Assembly (NCBI RefSeq): GCF_018882155.1
Contig: NZ_JACVPA010000001.1
Coordinates: 248,001-312,000, forward strand
Length of the DNA stretch: 64,000 bases
Direction: 5' to 3'
From: Polynucleobacter nymphae
Lineage (GTDB): Bacteria > Pseudomonadota > Gammaproteobacteria > Burkholderiales > Burkholderiaceae
The position numbers were made by a program, and so were the translations under genes. The notes below the pieces were generated by a model. The model was not told the DNA's origin. It did no database searches and was given only the letters and a program-made list of their open reading frames with translations. This document shows positions 8,738 to 17,772 of the stretch, one piece after another (positions within the stretch are counted from its first letter, which is position 1; every line of letters starts with the position of its first letter).

Positions 8738-8983
8738 TTAACCTGCGTTTGCAATCTCAATAGCTTCGATCTGACCGCTTTGGTCTTTGTCGAACATCTT
8801 CCATTGCGCATCAGTCATGCCGCATTTTTTTGCTTCATCTTTGGTGATAATTTTATCGCCGTTGATATCGCAAACAGCTAACTCTTTTGAGGAAATCTTA
8901 CCGTCATTATTCGAGTCAAGCCCAGCTGCAACAGCGCCGAAAGACAAGAAAGATAGGGTAACTGCTGTAGCTAATAATTTCAT
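8738..8983 (-). CDS. secreted EF-hand protein
   Basis: An 81-residue exported protein: signal peptide about 1-20 (MKLLATAVTLSFLSFGAVAA) followed by three acidic loops, DSNNDGKISSKE, DINGDKIITKDE and DKDQSGQIEAIE. The first and third match the 12-residue EF-hand loop; the middle one is shortened by one position. A single Cys precedes loop 2 and another follows it, as in the EF-hand gene at 7146. A calcium-binding role is inferred from motif. It is transcribed alone or ahead of the lipoprotein genes, with a stable hairpin downstream. Confidence 0.83.
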   Translation of the reverse strand: MKLLATAVTLSFLSFGAVAAGLDSNNDGKISSKELAVCDINGDKIITKDEAKKCGMTDAQWKMFDKDQSGQIEAIEIANAG

Positions 8984-9232
8984 ATTTACTCCGTGTGTTA
9001 TTGATCAATTTAAACAGAACTACGAAAAAAATTATATAACCTCTTTTTTTTATAGTAAACAAGCAAATATAGTAATAACCCTAGTTTTGGGGAAAAATAT
9101 AGGCTAGATTGTCATAAGGACGTCAAAAACACCCTTTAGGAAGCGAATTTCGGCCTGTCCAGCACAATTTCAGGGTTTGGATAAGACCGCTGAAATAGCT
9201 GCCATTTAAGCCGCCATTACCTTAGTTTTAGA

Positions 9233-9247
9233 GTCTATCTGATAGAC
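9233..9247. repeat. short inverted repeat
   Basis: GTCTATCTGATAGAC is a 7-base perfect inverted repeat about one central base, 25 bases beyond the stop of the secreted hydrolase gene (9272). The loop is too small for a good hairpin, so it looks more like a dyad protein-binding site than a terminator. The rest of the 288-base gap 8984-9271 shows nothing I can identify. Confidence 0.4.
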
Positions 9248-9271
9248 CCAGCGCTTGATTATTGGCAGATT

Positions 9272-10315
9272 TTATTTCTCTGGCTTGAAATTGCTATCTA
9301 AGAACTCTTGCACTCCCGCAAACATCAACATACGGTTCTTCTCCATGATGATGCTGTGTGTGCCTTCGCTGATTTGCAACATTATTTTGTATGGTGCATT
9401 TTCTAGCTTAGTGAAATATTCATACAACATGTAGCTAGGAAGGTCTGCATCCCACTCTGCATGAACGAGCATCACTGGAACACGGATATTTTTAGGTTCG
9501 TATAGCGGAATTCCGGCTGTCCAAAACTCACGTGCATCTTGAACCGTGCCGTTGGGGGCTCGAAGTTTTTTAGGTGTTTGAGACCTTCCCCATGGATCTG
9601 TATCAAAGGTTGCTTCTGCCCACTTCTCAAACCATCCTGGCGGAATTAACGTGGCTTTTGCACTTTCTGGAACACCAGTTAGCCAGCGATTTTTAGCATC
9701 AGCAATAGAGGCAACTCGATAGGCACCTAACTGACCACCTTTATCTGTTAGAGGAGCTCCGCCTTGACGAAGCCATTGTGGTGCATAGAGAATGAGTTTA
9801 TTCACCTTCTCATTATTCTCAGTGGTGTACTTACCCATAATGGTCGTACCCCAAGACCAACCAAGTAGATTGATCTTATTCAGGTTGCGCTTTTTGAGGA
9901 TGTAATCCACCGCGCTTGAAACATCCTTTACCGCTGTATCTGTTCTGACAATTGGAGGATTCTGATCAGCGGGCTGATCCATCTCGGGTGGGCGCGTAGA
10001 TTTACCGTAGCCTCTTAAATCTACTAACCAGACGTCGTAACCTCTCGCTGCCATGTGTTCCATCCAAGAGGTCCCATTTAGGGATAAATCAAAAGCAGTT
10101 TCTGCAGGATAGGTAGAACCATGAACATAGAGCAAGGTTTTTTCAGCTGTGAATTTCTTCATACCAGCTAGGTGCTTATTACGAACATAGAGGTAAATGC
10201 CTGGGGTATCGCTTTGCACCATGAACTCGTTCATTTCAATCTTGCCTGCGGCAAACGCTTGGCCAAGGAATAAACAAGCAATGAGTACCACTAGTGAGCG
10301 TGCTATCAGTTTCAC
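9272..10315 (-). CDS. exported alpha/beta hydrolase
   Basis: A 347-residue hydrolase with a signal peptide (about 1-22, ending AFAAG), so probably periplasmic. The fold is shown by LLYVHGSTYP (about 61-70), DLRGYGKST, and the nucleophile elbow LGWSWGTT with Ser at about 154. The acid is probably in HAEWDAD and the catalytic His in EGTHSIIM. Substrate is unknown; the family includes lipases, esterases and peptidases. It is divergent from trhP across a 140-base gap that must hold both promoters. Confidence 0.85.
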   Translation of the reverse strand: MKLIARSLVVLIACLFLGQAFAAGKIEMNEFMVQSDTPGIYLYVRNKHLAGMKKFTAEKTLLYVHGSTYPAETAFDLSLNGTSWMEHMAARGYDVWLVDLRGYGKSTRPPEMDQPADQNPPIVRTDTAVKDVSSAVDYILKKRNLNKINLLGWSWGTTIMGKYTTENNEKVNKLILYAPQWLRQGGAPLTDKGGQLGAYRVASIADAKNRWLTGVPESAKATLIPPGWFEKWAEATFDTDPWGRSQTPKKLRAPNGTVQDAREFWTAGIPLYEPKNIRVPVMLVHAEWDADLPSYMLYEYFTKLENAPYKIMLQISEGTHSIIMEKNRMLMFAGVQEFLDSNFKPEK

Positions 10316-10455
10316 TTCGTCTCCTTATGGGCTAATGCCCTTATCTACATACTGTTTGGTCAATATAGCATTCGCCAGGATCTCCTGAGAGGGGAAATCC
10401 TGTTTTTTAGGTGTTTTTACTACTCATAGGCGCTAAGCGCTTTAAAATAAACCCT

Positions 10456-11775
10456 ATGAACAAGATCCCAGAACTACTAGCCCCTGCCGGCAGCCTTTCC
10501 ATGTTGCGCACTGCTTTCGAATTCGGAGCAGATGCCATTTATGCTGGTCAGCCTCGCTATTCCTTACGTGTTCGTAATAATGACTTCGGCAAAATTGAAG
10601 TACTCAAAGAAGGCATTGATGCTGCGCATGAGCTAGGCAAAAAGTTTTACTTGGTGTCTAACTTATTGCCGCATGGCGGAAAGACTCGCACCTATATTAA
10701 AGATATGTCGCCAGTAGTCAATTTAAAACCTGATGCGATCATCATGTCTGACCCTGGTCTGATCATGATGGCTAGAGAAGCTTGGCCAGATATGCCGATT
10801 CATTTATCTGTTCAAGCGAATACGGTCAATGGCGCTTCTGCTAAATTCTGGCGCTCTGTTGGTATTAGCCGAGTGATTTTGTCCCGTGAGCTCTCTTTTG
10901 ATGAGATTGAAGAGGTTCGTCAAGATTGTCCTGAGATGGAGCTTGAGGTATTCGTTCATGGTGCTTTATGCATAGCGTATTCAGGGCGTTGCTTACTCTC
11001 AGGCTATATGTCTCATCGTGACTCTAACCAAGGCGCCTGCACCAATGCCTGTCGTTGGGATTACAAGGTCAAGCCTGGCCAACAAACTTCTAGTGGCGAT
11101 GTCGTTCTCCTGCAAGAAGCTAAAAGGCCTGGTGAATTAATGCCGATGGAAGAAGATGAGCATGGCACCTACATCATGAATTCTAAAGATTTACGTGCTG
11201 TTGAACATATTGAAAGACTTACGAAGATGGGTGTCGACTCATTCAAGATCGAAGGTCGCACGAAGTCACCCTATTATGTTTCGCGAACCTGCCAAGCCTA
11301 TCGCTCAGCTATTAATGATGCCGTTGCAGGAAAACCTTTTAATACAACCTTACTTGGCAATCTAGAAGGTCTTGCCAATCGCGGCTATACCGATGGTTTT
11401 TATGAGCGCCACCACGATAAGGATTACCAACTGTATATGAGGGGCTACTCCCTTTCAGGTAGAAGTTTGTACGTTGGCGAAACCCTCGATATTGATTCTG
11501 CTTCTGGTCGGGTCAAAGTAGATGTTAAAAACCGCTTTTCAGTTGGTGACAGGCTTGAAATAATCGAACCAGAAGGGAATCAAGACATTGTCTTAGATGC
11601 TATGTGGAATATGGGTGGTGAGCCCATTGATGTTGCTCCTGGTTCTGGTCACTTTGTATGGATCAAGCTACCACTCCACAGTAAACATGCATTTATTGCA
11701 CGCTACACCAATGAACCAGCTCCTATAGAAACTACCTCCGCATGCTCTAGCGGTGAATCTTGCTGTAACGCTTAA
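10456..11775 (+). CDS. trhP: tRNA hydroxylation protein TrhP (YegQ), peptidase U32 family
   Basis: The start at 10456 (MNKIPELLAPAGSL) is chosen because the protein core begins there; an in-frame upstream codon at 10411 adds 15 unlikely residues. The 439-residue product carries the U32 signature EVFVHGALCIAYSGRCLLS with its two cysteines, followed by CTNACRWDY, typical of Fe-S-linked U32 proteins. In E. coli, YegQ (TrhP) makes 5-hydroxyuridine at the wobble base of certain tRNAs using prephenate. A Cys-rich tail (CSSGESCCNA) ends the protein. Confidence 0.9.
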   Translation: MNKIPELLAPAGSLSMLRTAFEFGADAIYAGQPRYSLRVRNNDFGKIEVLKEGIDAAHELGKKFYLVSNLLPHGGKTRTYIKDMSPVVNLKPDAIIMSDPGLIMMAREAWPDMPIHLSVQANTVNGASAKFWRSVGISRVILSRELSFDEIEEVRQDCPEMELEVFVHGALCIAYSGRCLLSGYMSHRDSNQGACTNACRWDYKVKPGQQTSSGDVVLLQEAKRPGELMPMEEDEHGTYIMNSKDLRAVEHIERLTKMGVDSFKIEGRTKSPYYVSRTCQAYRSAINDAVAGKPFNTTLLGNLEGLANRGYTDGFYERHHDKDYQLYMRGYSLSGRSLYVGETLDIDSASGRVKVDVKNRFSVGDRLEIIEPEGNQDIVLDAMWNMGGEPIDVAPGSGHFVWIKLPLHSKHAFIARYTNEPAPIETTSACSSGESCCNA

Positions 11776-11778
11776 ATA

Positions 11779-12318
11779 ATGAATGCTCCCGCAGGCAGCG
11801 AAAATCATTTGCCAGGAATTAAAAAGAAAATAAAGTCAGAGGCTGAGCAGGCATTAATTCTTACCGTTTATTTTGCTAGCTGGTTCTGCGCTCTTACGCT
11901 TTTAGCTGCCACGACTTTAGATAAACACCCTATTCCCTTATCTATGTTTGGGATTGCCATCATTAAGGCAGGTTTATGCGCTAAATTTATGTTGATAGCG
12001 CAAGCTATTTTTCCAATTAATGTCCAAAAATCCAATGGCATTATTAAATCTTTATTTCTGGAATCGATCTTGTACCTCTTGGTTGTTCTGGGTTTGAACT
12101 ATATCGAAGCTGGAATCGAAGGCCTCATGCATGGAAAGAACTTTCTAGACTCCATGACTAGCTTTGGCCAAAAAAATCCTCTGCATATTTTGGCAATGTC
12201 TCTAGTTTATTGGTTGATAGTCTGGCCATACTTAGTATTAATTGGCATGAAATTGGCCTTAGGGACAAATGTAATTACAACTATTCTCTTTGGCAAAAAA
12301 AATTCTGTTGGCCAATAG
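11779..12318 (+). CDS. hypothetical inner-membrane protein
   Basis: I do not recognise this 179-residue protein. It has four likely membrane helices (about residues 25-45, 52-75, 88-108 and 133-160), a basic N-terminal cytosolic segment (KKKIKSEAE) and a basic C-terminal end. No conserved catalytic motif is seen. It begins 3 bases after the trhP stop and its 3' end overlaps the next frame by 29 bases, so it sits in the middle of a tight three-gene unit. Confidence 0.7.
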   Translation: MNAPAGSENHLPGIKKKIKSEAEQALILTVYFASWFCALTLLAATTLDKHPIPLSMFGIAIIKAGLCAKFMLIAQAIFPINVQKSNGIIKSLFLESILYLLVVLGLNYIEAGIEGLMHGKNFLDSMTSFGQKNPLHILAMSLVYWLIVWPYLVLIGMKLALGTNVITTILFGKKNSVGQ

Positions 12319-13216
12319 CTTTTCTTGCTGGCGCTCTCTGCCTTCATTTTTCATAAAACTATTTTTGTTTTGCGCTCTTGGCTTTATCACTTGTCAGGTT
12401 CATGCTCAAGAAATTGAAGCCCGCGCTTATTCAAATGCACCGATTGATAGTAACTTTATTACAGGCGGTATTGCACAAGCCAAAAGTAGCACCTACACAC
12501 TCACTACCGAAGTCATTAACTTAACTCATGTTTTAGATGTTGCAGGTCAATCTGGAAGACTCTCTCTAACACTTCCTTATGCGCAATTATCTGGCACAGG
12601 TAGTGTAAATGGCCAAGTGATCAATGCATCTGCTGAAGGTCTTTCAGATCCAATGATTAAAGCCTCAGTCAATTTATATGGTGCTCCCGCCCTCACGGAA
12701 AGTCAGTTCAAAAATTATCAACAAGATCTCATCATTGGCGCAAGCTTAGCCGCAACAATTCCTTGGGGTAAGTACAACAACGATCAAATGGTGAATATTG
12801 GTGGAAATCGCACAGTAATCCAACCCGGTATTGGCGCTTCACAAGCAGTTGGTCCATGGCGCTTAGAACTGGCTGGTATGGCATCGATCTATACCAGTAA
12901 CGCTAGCTACATGGGCAATAACACCCTATCCCAAAACCCAGTGTATTCAACCGAAACGCATGTGATCTATTATTTCCCGAATACCGCCTGGATATCAGCT
13001 GATGCTACCTACTTCTTTGGTGGGCAAACCTATATCAATGGATCTACTATTAATGGCTCACAAGAAAGCTGGCGTTTTGGCAGCACGCTCTCGTATCCGA
13101 TCGATAAGTACAACGCGATTCGATTGACTGGCAGTACCGGTGTCTACTCTAATACCAATACAAGCTATGACATGCTGGGGATATCTTGGCAATACCGCTG
13201 GGGCGGCGGCTTGTAA
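12290..13216 (+). CDS. outer-membrane 'MetA-pathway of phenol degradation'-type protein
   Basis: About 300 residues with a Sec signal (SLPSFFIKLFLFCALG...VHAQ). The mature N terminus EIEARAYSNAPIDSNFITGG closely matches the RAYSNAP signature of the MetA-pathway/SphA outer-membrane family. The remainder alternates hydrophobic and polar residues with many Tyr/Trp/Asn and ends WQYRWGGGL, as a beta-barrel would. No ATG is available: TTG at 12290 or TTG at 12308 is likely, inside the upstream gene, implying translational coupling. Cargo unknown. Confidence 0.8.
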   Translation: MAKKILLANSFSCWRSLPSFFIKLFLFCALGFITCQVHAQEIEARAYSNAPIDSNFITGGIAQAKSSTYTLTTEVINLTHVLDVAGQSGRLSLTLPYAQLSGTGSVNGQVINASAEGLSDPMIKASVNLYGAPALTESQFKNYQQDLIIGASLAATIPWGKYNNDQMVNIGGNRTVIQPGIGASQAVGPWRLELAGMASIYTSNASYMGNNTLSQNPVYSTETHVIYYFPNTAWISADATYFFGGQTYINGSTINGSQESWRFGSTLSYPIDKYNAIRLTGSTGVYSNTNTSYDMLGISWQYRWGGGL

Positions 13217-13289
13217 GCGGTTTAGTGCTTGCATGGCTACAATTAACCTTAAATAGCATTTATACAAATTATTCCTTACTAAGACCAAT

Positions 13290-15035
13290 ATGAGCACCAA
13301 GCCAACAGATCCTAAAACAGCACCTGAGACAGGTTTACGTAAGGGCTTAACAAGCTACGGCGATAAGGGCTTCTCATTATTTTTACGTAAAGCATTTATT
13401 AAGGGAGCTGGCTATACCAATAGCGCCTTAGATCGCCCTGTGATTGGAATTATTAATACCGGTAGCGCATACAACCCATGTCACGGAAATATGCCGCAGC
13501 TGCTTGAAGCAGTGAAGCGCGGCGTTATGCTTGCTGGTGGTTTGCCAATGGAATTTCCAACGATCTCGATTCATGAGAGCTTTGCTGCACCAACGAGTAT
13601 GTATTTACGTAACCTCATGTCGATGGATACCGAAGAGATGTTGCGCGCACAACCGATGGATGCAGTGGTCATGATTGGTGGCTGTGACAAAACGGTTCCC
13701 GCGCAAATGATGGGCGCTGCTTCTGCAGGTTTGCCTGCTATCCAACTGATCACCGGCTCAATGCTCACTGGCTCACATCGGAGTGAGCGCGTTGGCGCCT
13801 GCACAGACTGTCGTCGTTACTGGGGTAAGTTTCGCGCGGGCGAGATTGATGAGCTTGAAAAAGATGAAGTCAATGATCAGCTAGTTGCAAGCGTAGGTAC
13901 CTGCTCAGTCATGGGTACCGCAAGTACCATGGCCTGCATCTCTGAAGCCTTGGGGATGACTGTTCCTGGGGGCGCCACCCCACCAGCTGTGACTGCAGAT
14001 CGCATTCGGGTTGCGGAAGAAACTGGTACATGTGCAGTGCAAATGGCTAAAGATGGCTTGAGCATTGACAAGATTTTGACGGCGGATGCCTTTGAAAATG
14101 CTATCCGAGTATTGTTAGCGATTGGCGGCTCTACTAATGGCATTGTCCACTTGACCGCAATTGCTGGTCGCATGGGTCTGGAGATTGATTTAGAGGCCTT
14201 AGACAAAATGGGCAATGAAACACCAGTACTCGTAGATCTCAAGCCCTCTGGCGATCATTACATGGAAAATTTCCATGATGCTGGTGGTATGACTACACTG
14301 CTTCGTGAGCTCAAGCCACTGCTAAAGCTGAATGCCATGACTGTTAGTGGCAGAACTCTCGGCGAAGAAATCGATGCAGCACCGCCAAGCTTTAAACAAG
14401 ATGTAGTTCGCAAAATTGACAATCCAATTTACCCCCGCGGCAGTATTGCTGTTCTGCATGGCAATCTTGCTCCTGGCGGCGCAATCATTAAGCAATCAGC
14501 TGCCAACGAGAAGCTCATGGAGCATGAAGGTCGTGCGGTGGTATTTGAGAATGCCGAAGATCTTGCCAGTCGGATTGACAGCCCTGATTTAGATGTCACA
14601 GCGGATGATATTTTGGTACTCAAGAATATTGGACCTAAAGGTGCGCCAGGCATGCCTGAAGCAGGCTACATTCCTATTCCCATGAAATTAGCGCGCGCAG
14701 GTGTAAAAGACATTGTGCGTATCTCTGATGGGCGCATGAGTGGCACAGCATTTGGCACGATTGTGCTACACGTTACCCCTGAATCCGCTATTGGCGGGCC
14801 ATTGGCTCAGGTTCGTAATGGTGATCGCATTCGCCTGAGTGTCAAAAATCGCGAGATTAGTCTACTGATTTCTGCTGAAGAGTTAGCCAAGCGCACTAAA
14901 GAAAATCCGATTACATCACCCACTGCTGAACGTGGCTATAAGAAACTATTCTTAGATACAGTGACACAGGCTGATCAAGGCGTTGACTTTGACTTCTTAA
15001 GGGCAGCCAAGATGGTTGGTAAAACTCCTCGCTAA
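13290..15035 (+). CDS. IlvD/Edd family dehydratase
   Basis: A 581-residue member of the IlvD/Edd family, which dehydrates dihydroxy acids or sugar acids using an Fe-S cluster. The three cluster-type cysteines are seen in NPCHGN, GGCDKT and VGTCSVMGTAS. The C-terminal RISDGRMSGTAFG motif is also present. Details such as SIHESFAAPTSM, TGSHRSERVGACTDCRRYW and the long insertion differ from the classical valine-pathway IlvD and resemble aldonic-acid dehydratase-type paralogues. The assignment to the branched-chain pathway is therefore not safe; no ilv genes are nearby. Confidence 0.85.
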   Translation: MSTKPTDPKTAPETGLRKGLTSYGDKGFSLFLRKAFIKGAGYTNSALDRPVIGIINTGSAYNPCHGNMPQLLEAVKRGVMLAGGLPMEFPTISIHESFAAPTSMYLRNLMSMDTEEMLRAQPMDAVVMIGGCDKTVPAQMMGAASAGLPAIQLITGSMLTGSHRSERVGACTDCRRYWGKFRAGEIDELEKDEVNDQLVASVGTCSVMGTASTMACISEALGMTVPGGATPPAVTADRIRVAEETGTCAVQMAKDGLSIDKILTADAFENAIRVLLAIGGSTNGIVHLTAIAGRMGLEIDLEALDKMGNETPVLVDLKPSGDHYMENFHDAGGMTTLLRELKPLLKLNAMTVSGRTLGEEIDAAPPSFKQDVVRKIDNPIYPRGSIAVLHGNLAPGGAIIKQSAANEKLMEHEGRAVVFENAEDLASRIDSPDLDVTADDILVLKNIGPKGAPGMPEAGYIPIPMKLARAGVKDIVRISDGRMSGTAFGTIVLHVTPESAIGGPLAQVRNGDRIRLSVKNREISLLISAEELAKRTKENPITSPTAERGYKKLFLDTVTQADQGVDFDFLRAAKMVGKTPR

Positions 15036-15049
15036 GCTTTTTTGAAGGC

Positions 15050-16726
15050 TTATAAGTTTCTAAGCTCGCGACGTAAAATCTTACCGACATTTGATTTTGG
15101 GAGCTCATCGATAAAGACGACTTTCCGAGGACGTTTATAGCTGGTCATATGATCTTTGCAATATTGCAAGATATTTGCTTCAGTTAAATGATGGTTATCT
15201 CTCACTACGTAAGCTTTTACGATTTCTCCTAGCTTGCGGTGTGGCACCCCAATCACAGCACATTCTCTAATACCATCCATTTGCACTAAGTGATCTTCTA
15301 CATCATTTGGAAACACTTTAAATCCTGCTACTACGATCATATCTTTCTTACGATCAACAATCTCTACGTAACCTTGATCAGTGATGAAGCCAATATCTCC
15401 TGACTTAAAGAAGCCGTCAGCTGTCATGCAATGGTTCGTTTCTTCCGGTTTATTCCAATAGCCCGCCATGACTTGTGGTCCTTGAATACAAATCTCTCCA
15501 GGGGTGCCATATGGCAGCTCTACCCCATCATCATCCAGAATGACAACATTGGTGCCGGGAATTGGCATGCCAATATGCCCTGTGAAATGCTTCTCTAATG
15601 GCGTATTTACACAGACAACTGGAGATGTCTCTGATAAACCATATCCCTGCGCAATAGGAACGCCTGTGAGTGCCTGCCAATGATCTGCTGTCTTCTTATG
15701 TACCGCCATGCCGCCGCCAATCGTGACTAATAAATTGGGTAGCTTTACCTTCTTAAACTCCGGTCGATGAATCAGCGCATGAAAGAGTGTGTTCACACCA
15801 GGAAATATGTTGATATTGGGATGCTTCATGAGCATTTTGATAAAACCAGTGATGTCACGTGGATTGGGGACAAGAACCAAGAGACTACCCTTAGCAATAC
15901 CCAGCAAAGCACAAGCTGTCAAAGCAAAAATATGGGTCATTGGCAGTGCACACAAAAATACCAATTGCTGTTCTGATTTTTGCTTGAGGCCGGGATTTAA
16001 CCAGCTCTCTATTTGCATCACATTTGCAAGAATATTGCGGTGTAGTAGTACTGCTCCCTTTGAAGTTCCAGTAGTGCCGCCGGTATATTGCAAAAAAGCA
16101 ATATCCTCTAAACCAATCTTTGGTTTCTGAAAATGGTGCTCACTACCTTTCTGAAGTGCATCTTTGAAGCTAATGTGCGCAAACTCCCAGGCCGGGATTA
16201 GTTTTTTAATCTTTCTTGCTACCCAATTGATTAAATATCCTTTAAGGCCCATTAACTCACCCGGACTACTCACAATTACTTGGTGAATACCTGTTTGGGA
16301 GCTCACTACTTGATAGGTATGGGCAAAGTTCTCCATCACTACCAGCACAGCTGCTCCACTATCTGCTAGCTGGGCCTCAAGCTCACGCGCGGTGTAGAGC
16401 GGATTGATATTCACGACCACATAACCTGCACGCAGGGTGCCAATCATGGCTACAACATACTCGATCACATTGGGATACATCAACGCAACCCGTGCACCCT
16501 GCTCTAGATTAAGGGTTTGTAGATAAGAAGCAAAGTCTTTAGAAAATCTATCGACTTCCTTGTATGAGAAAAACTTTCCCATCGCCTCGACAGCTTTACG
16601 CTTTCCAAAGCGACTAAAGCACTCATCGAGAAATTCAGTTAAGGATGAATGACTCAGAGGCCCGATGTCATGGGGAACCCCTGCTGGGTAATTTTTTAGC
16701 CAAGGCTTGGAAGTATCTGGGGCCAT
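15050..16726 (-). CDS. fadD: long-chain fatty-acid-CoA ligase
   Basis: A 558-residue acyl-adenylate-forming enzyme that activates fatty acids to acyl-CoA for beta-oxidation. The AMP-binding P-loop is LQYTGGTTGTSKGAVLLH (about residues 210-228). The A5 motif QGYGLSETSP, the A7 segment FKSGDIGFI and the A8/A10 region VDRKKDMIV ... PKSNVGKILRREL are all visible in order. Length fits FadD. It is convergent with the dehydratase (14-base gap) and follows a YqjD/YqjE/YqjK-like cluster on the same strand. Substrate chain length is inferred from family only. Confidence 0.9.
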   Translation of the reverse strand: MAPDTSKPWLKNYPAGVPHDIGPLSHSSLTEFLDECFSRFGKRKAVEAMGKFFSYKEVDRFSKDFASYLQTLNLEQGARVALMYPNVIEYVVAMIGTLRAGYVVVNINPLYTARELEAQLADSGAAVLVVMENFAHTYQVVSSQTGIHQVIVSSPGELMGLKGYLINWVARKIKKLIPAWEFAHISFKDALQKGSEHHFQKPKIGLEDIAFLQYTGGTTGTSKGAVLLHRNILANVMQIESWLNPGLKQKSEQQLVFLCALPMTHIFALTACALLGIAKGSLLVLVPNPRDITGFIKMLMKHPNINIFPGVNTLFHALIHRPEFKKVKLPNLLVTIGGGMAVHKKTADHWQALTGVPIAQGYGLSETSPVVCVNTPLEKHFTGHIGMPIPGTNVVILDDDGVELPYGTPGEICIQGPQVMAGYWNKPEETNHCMTADGFFKSGDIGFITDQGYVEIVDRKKDMIVVAGFKVFPNDVEDHLVQMDGIRECAVIGVPHRKLGEIVKAYVVRDNHHLTEANILQYCKDHMTSYKRPRKVVFIDELPKSNVGKILRRELRNL

Positions 16727-16751
16727 ATTTCTATCTAGCTCAACACTCGCC

Positions 16752-17033
16752 TTAAATCAGCTTCTTAGCGCTCTTTAAGAGTTTCATAGCGCCCCAACCT
16801 ACGGCGAGTACCTTACTCGCTAATTTAGGCTTGTAATGAACTAGCGCTGCGAACGCACTGGTCCAGAGAATCGGATTGTTTTTTAAGAAATGAAAGGTAT
16901 CAATACCTTTGTCTGCCCAAGAGAGCGGCTTTTCCCAGGCTTCAAAGTGTTCACTAAATGCCTGGCGCTCACGATTCGCCTGGGCTTTGAGCTCATGCTG
17001 GCGAAGCTCCAGGTCCTTTAATGCGCTGCTCAT
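16752..17033 (-). CDS. YqjK-like protein
   Basis: A 93-residue protein: a charged, probably coiled N-terminal half (LRQHELKAQANRERQAF) and a hydrophobic stretch near residues 50-70. Its position as third gene after DUF883 and YqjE-type genes, overlapping the latter by 4 bases, matches the elaB/yqjD-yqjE-yqjK arrangement of stress-induced membrane proteins. Sequence similarity to YqjK is judged by layout only. Function in the family is poorly known; ribosome-binding has been reported for YqjD, not for YqjK. Confidence 0.72.
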   Translation of the reverse strand: MSSALKDLELRQHELKAQANRERQAFSEHFEAWEKPLSWADKGIDTFHFLKNNPILWTSAFAALVHYKPKLASKVLAVGWGAMKLLKSAKKLI

Positions 17034-17398
17034 TTTGAGAGCGCCTCTCGATCTTTAGCAAGCTCAGCAATTGAAGCCTCAAATAATTTGGGCATGGTGC
17101 GCAATGATTGCATGATTAATAAGGCCAAAATTAGGCCAATAGCTAAGAAGGTGCCAGTCAGCAAACCAAGCGCCATCATCCGGTCAGACTCCCAGCTATA
17201 AATCACAATGAATAATGCCAACATCACCAGGCCAAAGAATAAGAAAAATAAGGCGCTGACAATCATTACCAGCAAACTAATTAATTTACTTCGAGCAATT
17301 TGCACATCAACTGAAATTAACTCTAGGCGCGTTTGTGCAATCGATGTACCAGTAGAGACAAGATTCTTAATGGAGGATAGTAAATTTTCTTGGGACAT
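17030..17398 (-). CDS. YqjE-type (phage holin superfamily III) membrane protein
   Basis: A 122-residue protein with two adjacent membrane helices (about 37-62 and 70-95) flanked by amphipathic N- and C-terminal segments. The pattern TRLELISVDVQIARSKL before the first helix is typical of the Actino-holin/YqjE family. It is not evidence of a prophage here: no other phage gene is nearby. It starts 6 bases after the DUF883 stop and overlaps the next gene by 4 bases. Confidence 0.83.
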   Translation of the reverse strand: MSQENLLSSIKNLVSTGTSIAQTRLELISVDVQIARSKLISLLVMIVSALFFLFFGLVMLALFIVIYSWESDRMMALGLLTGTFLAIGLILALLIMQSLRTMPKLFEASIAELAKDREALSK

Positions 17399-17404
17399 AT
17401 AATC

Positions 17405-17740
17405 TTAGCGACGGCGAATCAATAAGCCGATTAATAATCCAAGTCCTGCAGCAACCCCTACCGCCTCCCAAGGACTACGATGGACAAAATCATCTGCACC
17501 TTGTGCAACCACTTTAGCTTTGTCTGTAATAACCCCTTCAAAACCAGAGATACTTTCTTTTGCACCCGCAATAGTTTCTAAAGCCTTGGATCGAATCGAT
17601 CCAATAGCACCATCAGCATGGCCTTCAGTCGCCTGAATCAATGCCTCAGCATCAGCCATCAGCGCTTTGAATTCGCCAATGAGCTGGTCGGCTCCTGCTG
17701 TAGCTGCTTCTGAAGAAAATTCGGATTTCTTTGCTGTCAT
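17405..17740 (-). CDS. DUF883 family protein (ElaB/YqjD-like)
   Basis: A 111-residue protein: a long helical, acidic N-terminal region (about 15-80) and a C-terminal membrane helix ending GLGLLIGLLIRRR, the hallmark of the ElaB/YqjD/DUF883 family. The motif FVHRSPWEAVGVAAGLG directly precedes the anchor as in YqjD. In E. coli, family members are induced in stationary phase and tether ribosomes to the inner membrane. First gene of a three-gene cluster ahead of fadD. Confidence 0.88.
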   Translation of the reverse strand: MTAKKSEFSSEAATAGADQLIGEFKALMADAEALIQATEGHADGAIGSIRSKALETIAGAKESISGFEGVITDKAKVVAQGADDFVHRSPWEAVGVAAGLGLLIGLLIRRR

Positions 17741-17772
17741 CGGAATGCTTTCCTGATTAAGATAGCCCTATT

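Noticed and set aside
17030-17398. Prophage signal from a holin-type protein
   Set aside because: The YqjE-type protein sits in a conserved yqjD-yqjE-yqjK cluster; no phage genes are nearby.
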